From NCBI GenBank assembly GCA_964003245.1, contig CAXFIU010000015.1, forward strand, positions 1 through 29,633: a stretch of DNA of 29,633 nucleotides. The letters run 5' to 3'. The DNA comes from MGIIb-O2 sp964003245. GTDB taxonomy: Archaea > Thermoplasmatota > Poseidoniia > Poseidoniales > Thalassarchaeaceae. The notes beneath the pieces are model-generated. The model had not been told where the DNA came from and made no database searches. It saw only the letters and a list, made by a program, of their open reading frames with translations. Shown piece after piece: positions 24,750-29,633 of this stretch (positions are counted from its first letter, which is position 1; the number at the start of each line of letters is the position of its first letter). A program made the position numbers and the translations under genes.

Positions 24750-25832
24750 ATGCAAGACGAAAAATTCATGCGCCGAGCGATTGAATTGGCTGAAAAAGGA
24801 CGTTTTTCGGTCCGACCAAATCCACTAGTTGGATGTGTATTAGTTAGAGATGGAGAAATAATTGCTGAAGGTTGGCACGATCATCTTGGAGGGCTCCATG
24901 CAGAACAAATGGCAATTGCAGATGCTGAATCAAGAGGTGTCGAAACTCAGGGTTCTGTTGCATATGTCACACTAGAACCTTGTAACCACTTTGGAAGAAC
25001 TCCTCCTTGTAGCGAGGCTTTGATGTGGGCAGGTGTAAAAAAAGTCATCATTGGCGTAGCAGATCCAAATCCTACTGTCAGAGGAGGAGGCGTTGAAGCC
25101 CTGTCAAAAGAAGGAATTGAAGTTGAAATTGGCGTACTTGAGAAAGAATGCCATGACCAAATGTCAGGATTCATGCATTGGTGCGAACATAGAAGACCGC
25201 AAGTTCTACTAAAGGCAGCTACAGATAATAATGGAAGAATAGATGGTGATCCAGGGAAACCCGCCATTAGATTCTCAACAAAGGAATCATTAGATTTAGT
25301 CCATGAAATAAGAAGAGATTCAATGGCAATAATTGTAGGAGTGAACACTGTAATCAGAGATGATCCTAAATTAACTGTGAGAGGGAAAGAAAAATCTACT
25401 ACCGACATCACTCCAAAAAGAGTGGTAATTGATCCAAATAATCGAATTCCTATGGATTGTCACTTGATGGCAATTCCAGATGCTGAAACATATCTAATTA
25501 ATGCAAAGAGATATGACACTAGCAATGATAGCTCTCATGTAAATAGAATTGTTTTGCCTTCAGAGAATGGAGAAATAGATGTGGAAAAGATACTAGATTG
25601 CTTAGGTGATTTAGAGGTTCAAACTTTGTTAGTTGAAGGAGGACTAGAAACTTGGAAACGTTTCTTAGAAGACAAACTAGTAGATTCAGCCCATCTTTGT
25701 ATCTCGAATATAGAATTAGATGCACAAAATGAAGATTATTTTTACAAAAGTCATCTAGAAGATGCAGGATTAGTTTTGAAAGAAGAAATTAAATTGGGCA
25801 ATGATACTATTACTAAATGGGAGAGAAACTAA
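24750..25832 (+). CDS. ribD: Bifunctional riboflavin biosynthesis RibD (deaminase-reductase)
   Basis: 360 residues. Residues 1-145 are the pyrimidine deaminase with zinc ligands His50 (HAEQ, catalytic Glu52), Cys78 and Cys87 (PCNHFGRTPPC). Residues 150-360 are the NADPH-dependent reductase (DNNGRIDGD, then STKESLDLVHEIRRDSMAIIVGVNTVIRDDP and LLVEGGLETWKRFL). The enzyme converts the diaminopyrimidine product of GTP cyclohydrolase to 5-amino-6-ribitylamino-uracil phosphate. The fused form is bacterial; most archaea have only a stand-alone reductase, so transfer from bacteria is likely. Its TAA overlaps the ATG of the next gene (TAATG). No other riboflavin gene is adjacent. Confidence 0.95.
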   Translation: MQDEKFMRRAIELAEKGRFSVRPNPLVGCVLVRDGEIIAEGWHDHLGGLHAEQMAIADAESRGVETQGSVAYVTLEPCNHFGRTPPCSEALMWAGVKKVIIGVADPNPTVRGGGVEALSKEGIEVEIGVLEKECHDQMSGFMHWCEHRRPQVLLKAATDNNGRIDGDPGKPAIRFSTKESLDLVHEIRRDSMAIIVGVNTVIRDDPKLTVRGKEKSTTDITPKRVVIDPNNRIPMDCHLMAIPDAETYLINAKRYDTSNDSSHVNRIVLPSENGEIDVEKILDCLGDLEVQTLLVEGGLETWKRFLEDKLVDSAHLCISNIELDAQNEDYFYKSHLEDAGLVLKEEIKLGNDTITKWERN

Positions 25833-26062
25833 TGAGTGACTCAAAAATTCAAGGTTTTCTTGAAAATAAACTTGTAAAATCATTCATTGCTTTCTCGATA
25901 TTCAGAGCATTTTATGGATTTGGGATACTAATAGTAACATATTTCATAGATAAAGAAACAGATATACCGTGGTGGCTATTCCTAGGATTCTCAATGATAT
26001 TTTCAAGAATATTATTCAAACAAATTAAGAAAAGAAGAAACATTGACGGAAGTCTACAATAG
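25832..26062 (+). CDS. Small two-helix membrane protein, unknown
   Basis: 76 residues starting at ATG 25832, which overlaps the ribD stop. A short polar N-terminus is followed by two hydrophobic helices (FIAFSIFRAFYGFGILIVTYFI and WWLFLGFSMIFSRILF) and a basic end (KQIKKRRN). I know of no family. The overlap means translation is probably coupled to ribD, but nothing links it to flavin chemistry. The gene ends 11 bp before the antisense tRNA-Arg. Confidence 0.65.
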   Translation: MSDSKIQGFLENKLVKSFIAFSIFRAFYGFGILIVTYFIDKETDIPWWLFLGFSMIFSRILFKQIKKRRNIDGSLQ

Positions 26063-26073
26063 AATTGAGTTAA

Positions 26074-26148
26074 TGGTGGGCCGTCCAGGATTCGAACCCG
26101 GGGCAAGGCGTCCGAAGCGCCCCATTTTATCCACTAAACTAACAGCCC
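26074..26148 (-). tRNA. tRNA-Arg (anticodon UCG), CCA encoded
   Basis: On the minus strand, acceptor GGGCTGT pairs with ACGGCCC (one G:U), discriminator A, then encoded CCA (26076-26074). The anticodon arm has loop CTTCGGA between GGCG and CGCC, giving anticodon TCG, which reads CGA arginine codons. The T-arm is CCGGG-TTCGAAT-CCTGG. No intron. It lies 30 bp upstream of nothing on its strand and just downstream of the Trm-G10 gene in the same direction. Confidence 0.95.
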
Positions 26149-26178
26149 AGTAATTGCATGTGCAAGGGTAATCTGATT

Positions 26179-27315
26179 TCAATGCAACGGATGACAAACA
26201 ACGACCATTCTTGCTAAACTTTTGTGGACTTTTACTGGAGAACGTAGATTTACTCTCCAACCTCTTTGGTTGATTTCCTCTTCAATTTCGCTCCAACGAC
26301 GACCCATGACAATATAATCAGTATTGGGATTATTTTCAAGTGACTCTGCGCCAGCAGGTAACATAGTCGATATTACAGAATTAGGGTCTATCTTTAGCGC
26401 CTGTTCAAGTGCAGAAAGAAATAATTCCAAACCATCATCTGATTTCCAAGCATTTCTCCCATAGGGTGGATCAAAGACAAATATGCTGTTTTCTTTTGGC
26501 CCCCATAAATCTGCAATATTCTTTACACTGCATTTCTCAACTTCTATTACATTTTCATCATCTTCATTAGCCCAAGATAGATTCTTCTTAACGCCATAAA
26601 CCATAGTGGGGTCTAAATCACTGACAAATATGTCCATTCCTTGTAACAAAGCCTCTATCGCTATACCTCCAGTACCACAGAATGGATCAATAAAATTTTT
26701 GGGAGTATTTTCTTTCCTATGAGCAAGTGAGATTAATAATTTAGCTAATCGTGGTTCTAGAGAAATGGGCTTAAAAAAAGGCCTTTCCATTGGTTGTCGG
26801 CCGAGGTAATCCGATTTGTCCCAATTATTTTCTCTAATTCCCCAAACTATGCAAGAATCAAATTCAAGAGAATCTCTGTGGACTTCTCCTTCAACTTCTC
26901 CTGCAACGATAATCACAATTTCAAAATCAGGATTGTGGAGATTTACAGGATTTATTTCGGAAAATAGTTTCGCACCAACTTCTTTTTCCAAGTCTCTTCG
27001 AGATATATTTTCTACACCAGATCCTAGTTTCTTACTTCTTACTGCAAAACTTCCAGAAGGTAGATTTTCTTTACACCAAGTAGAAACCTCATCAACTATT
27101 GTAGCAACGTCTGGACGATATGAATATCCGCCAAAATGAAGTAAGTCATCGACTAAAGCGGCTCGAGAGATTCTAGAAAGGAAAATATCCTCTATTGGCT
27201 GATCAAGTAAAACTATTCTTGGATGTAATACTTCCATATCACCAAATAACGAATTAATTTCTGATCGGAATAAAGGTGGATGCCAGCCGCTTCCAAGAAG
27301 AATACTCTGTGACAT
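26179..27315 (-). CDS. tRNA guanine-10 N2-methyltransferase (Trm-G10/Trm11 type)
   Basis: 378 residues. The N-terminal half (about 1-180) is a THUMP-type RNA-binding region with an HRDSLEFD segment joining it to the catalytic half. That half has SAM motif I DPFCGTGGIAIEAL (about 214-227), the acidic DLDP after the second strand, and motif IV DPPYGRNA, the N2-guanine methyltransferase signature. Archaeal enzymes of this group make m2G/m2,2G at tRNA position 10. The start is ATG 27315 with GGTG eight bases upstream. It lies just upstream of tRNA-Arg on the same strand and diverges from FEN-1. Confidence 0.88.
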   Translation of the reverse strand: MSQSILLGSGWHPPLFRSEINSLFGDMEVLHPRIVLLDQPIEDIFLSRISRAALVDDLLHFGGYSYRPDVATIVDEVSTWCKENLPSGSFAVRSKKLGSGVENISRRDLEKEVGAKLFSEINPVNLHNPDFEIVIIVAGEVEGEVHRDSLEFDSCIVWGIRENNWDKSDYLGRQPMERPFFKPISLEPRLAKLLISLAHRKENTPKNFIDPFCGTGGIAIEALLQGMDIFVSDLDPTMVYGVKKNLSWANEDDENVIEVEKCSVKNIADLWGPKENSIFVFDPPYGRNAWKSDDGLELFLSALEQALKIDPNSVISTMLPAGAESLENNPNTDYIVMGRRWSEIEEEINQRGWRVNLRSPVKVHKSLARMVVVCHPLH

Positions 27316-27403
27316 AATAGCACCTATGTTTCACCCGTGTAGGACTTCAACCCTAAATGCCTCGACGTCCGCCATAGCATATCAACCGAGGGGCGGAACA
27401 ACC

Positions 27404-28408
27404 ATGGGCTGTAATTTAAGAGACCTAGCACCTTCTCAGCCTATCGATTTAAGTGAACTTAAGGGAGAAAAGGTTGCAATAGATGTTTTTCTTAATGCCT
27501 ACCAGTTCATTACAAGTCTAACCGGTCAAGATGGTAAGCCATTATCATACAATGGAAAACCAGTAGCGCATCTAATGGGATTCTTAGATAGAGCCACAAT
27601 AATGATTGAAGAAGGAATAGATCCTGTTTTTGTTTTTGATGGGAGGCCTCACCAATTAAAGATGGCTACATTGGGTGAAAGGAAAGAAAGGAAAATAAAT
27701 GCAGTTTCAAAATGGGAGGCTGCAATTGAGTCTGGAGACTTGGCGGCAGCTAAGAAATTAGGGCCACAAACCGCAGAATATACTAGAGAAATGGTAGCAG
27801 AAACAAAGGAATTATTTGACTGTCTAGGAGTTACCTGGTTAGAAGCACCAATGGAAGCAGAAGGTGCTGCTGCTGTAAGATGTAGAAATAAGGAGGTTTT
27901 TGCTGTAGCAAGCCAAGATTGGGATACACTGCTTTATGGGGCTCCTGTTATGATTAGGAATCTGACTTCTCATGGAACAAGAAAATTTGGAAGAGTATTA
28001 CAGGCTGAAAAAATAGTATTACAAGAAATGCTGGAAATGCATGAGATAAATTATGAGCAATTAGTAGATCTTGGAATAATGATAGGAACTGATTTTCATC
28101 AAGGAATTAAAGGAATTGGGCCGAAAACTGGCCTTAAGTTAATTAAAAAACATGGAACAATGGAAAATGTTTCAATTGAAAAAGGATTTGATTTACCTGA
28201 AAATCTAGAAGAAATTAGAGAATTATTCAGAAATCATCCAGTACACCCTCATCAATTGCCCAAATCATCTAAATCAAACGAAGAAAAACTTACACAATTC
28301 GCAAAATCTAGAGGATTTAGCGATAAGAGAATTACAAGGGCAATCACTAGACTAGCTAATTCCAATAGACTGAAGTCTGATAGTCAACCGACATTATTTG
28401 ATTTTTGA
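27404..28408 (+). CDS. fen: Flap endonuclease 1
   Basis: 334 residues from ATG 27404; the longer frame opening at 27326 is rejected because FEN-1 needs Met-Gly at its N-terminus (MGCNLRDL here). Metal-binding acids are all present: Asp27 (AIDVFLNAYQF), Asp79 (FVFDGRPH), Glu151 and Glu153 (APMEAEGA), Asp172 and Asp174 (SQDWDTLLYG) and Asp230 (GTDFHQGIKGIGPKTG, the H3TH motif). It cuts 5' flaps during Okazaki fragment maturation and base excision repair. The last seven residues, QPTLFDF, form a PCNA-binding PIP box nearly identical to that of PolB in this window. It diverges from Trm-G10. Confidence 0.96.
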   Translation: MGCNLRDLAPSQPIDLSELKGEKVAIDVFLNAYQFITSLTGQDGKPLSYNGKPVAHLMGFLDRATIMIEEGIDPVFVFDGRPHQLKMATLGERKERKINAVSKWEAAIESGDLAAAKKLGPQTAEYTREMVAETKELFDCLGVTWLEAPMEAEGAAAVRCRNKEVFAVASQDWDTLLYGAPVMIRNLTSHGTRKFGRVLQAEKIVLQEMLEMHEINYEQLVDLGIMIGTDFHQGIKGIGPKTGLKLIKKHGTMENVSIEKGFDLPENLEEIRELFRNHPVHPHQLPKSSKSNEEKLTQFAKSRGFSDKRITRAITRLANSNRLKSDSQPTLFDF

Positions 28409-28417
28409 AAAGGTTGC

Positions 28418-28452
28418 GACTCACCCTAGGACTTAATCGCCCTAGGGGAGTC
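28418..28452. terminator. Hairpin after FEN-1 (12-bp stem with one bulge)
   Basis: GACTC then a bulged A then CCCTAGG, a ten-base loop, CCTAGGG and GAGTC. It lies 10 bp after the FEN-1 stop and 64 bp before the stop of the convergent gene, so it may end or stabilise transcripts from both sides. There is no strong T-run, so termination is only one possibility. Confidence 0.45.
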
Positions 28453-28457
28453 TGTCG

Positions 28458-28481
28458 CTGCATGACATTAAGATGTCGCAG
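28458..28481. terminator. Second hairpin between FEN-1 and the repeat protein
   Basis: CTGC, an AT bulge, GACAT, loop TAAG, ATGTC and GCAG give a 9-bp stem only 5 bp after the first hairpin. Read on the minus strand it follows the repeat-protein stop at 28516. Confidence 0.4.
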
Positions 28482-28515
28482 GCTAGCAAAACAATCTAGT
28501 CATCCAATTTTCCAA

Positions 28516-29633
<1,118 letters not shown>

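Noticed and set aside
24662..24769. N-terminal extension of the lipid kinase
   Set aside because: It would overlap the start of ribD, and the kinase fold begins at MTRIACILNP.
26054..26260. Minus-strand frame through tRNA-Arg
   Set aside because: The clear tRNA cloverleaf explains the sequence.
27326..27403. N-terminal extension of FEN-1 from an upstream ATG
   Set aside because: FEN-1 needs Met-Gly at the N-terminus near the active site; the added 26 residues are not FEN-like.

Overview
The window looks like chromosomal DNA of a pelagic euryarchaeon, most likely Marine Group II (Candidatus Poseidoniales) or a close Thermoplasmatota relative. Archaeal information-processing genes are present (family B DNA polymerase, FEN-1, ribosomal protein S8e, SRP19, Sec61-beta, Trm-G10 and NSUN-type tRNA methyltransferases, a PUA protein). 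They sit beside bacterial-looking genes (Soj-type ParA, RimK, fused RibD, aa3-type oxidase subunits). The DNA is AT-rich and very tightly packed. The placement is inferred from gene content only; no 16S rRNA is in the window.

Layout. 1-3545 (minus): partial PKD-domain lipoprotein downstream of PolB. 3669-5577: branched-chain aminotransferase facing the S8e-SRP19 pair. 5729-7502 (plus): PUA protein, a secreted protein with an LPGF tail, and an iodotyrosine-deiodinase-like flavoprotein. 7499-11755 (minus): an operon-like set made of a membrane-anchored SAP-domain protein, ParA, and a ten-helix EamA/DMT permease. 11888-14090 (plus): RimK and a Xer recombinase. 14091-15870: small or unrecognised proteins and Sec61-beta. 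16042-18707: NSUN methyltransferase, Lrp regulator, Toprim protein. 18900-23482 (plus): cytochrome oxidase subunits II, I, III and IV. 23526-27315: tRNA-Ser(UGA), a DAG-kinase-like lipid kinase, RibD, a small membrane protein, tRNA-Arg(UCG) and Trm-G10. 27404-28408: FEN-1. 28516 to the end (minus): a secreted protein with thrombospondin-type-3-like repeats and a Gln-Gly tract, cut by the window edge.

The most unusual locus is 7499-11755. The permease sits exactly where parB lies after parA in bacteria, and its start codon overlaps the parA stop (TAATG). Its cytoplasmic N-terminus begins with SSKGLGRGL, the sequence that opens bacterial ParB proteins and binds ParA, yet no ParB body follows. 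Upstream in the same direction is a protein with an N-terminal SAP (DNA-binding) domain, an acidic linker, one membrane helix and a large outer domain. Together they suggest a membrane-tethered ParA system that could link the nucleoid to the envelope or position membrane proteins. This is inference; the sequence shows only the parts and their arrangement.

Other points of note are a Reeler-like domain with a C-x-C-H motif fused to oxidase subunit I, an iodotyrosine-deiodinase homologue with the complete substrate-lid triad, and a perfect 36-bp higher-order repeat inside the Gln-Gly tract. PolB and FEN-1 also share the same C-terminal PCNA-binding tail, and several convergent genes have directly abutting stop codons. 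There is no gene-free stretch longer than about 300 bases.
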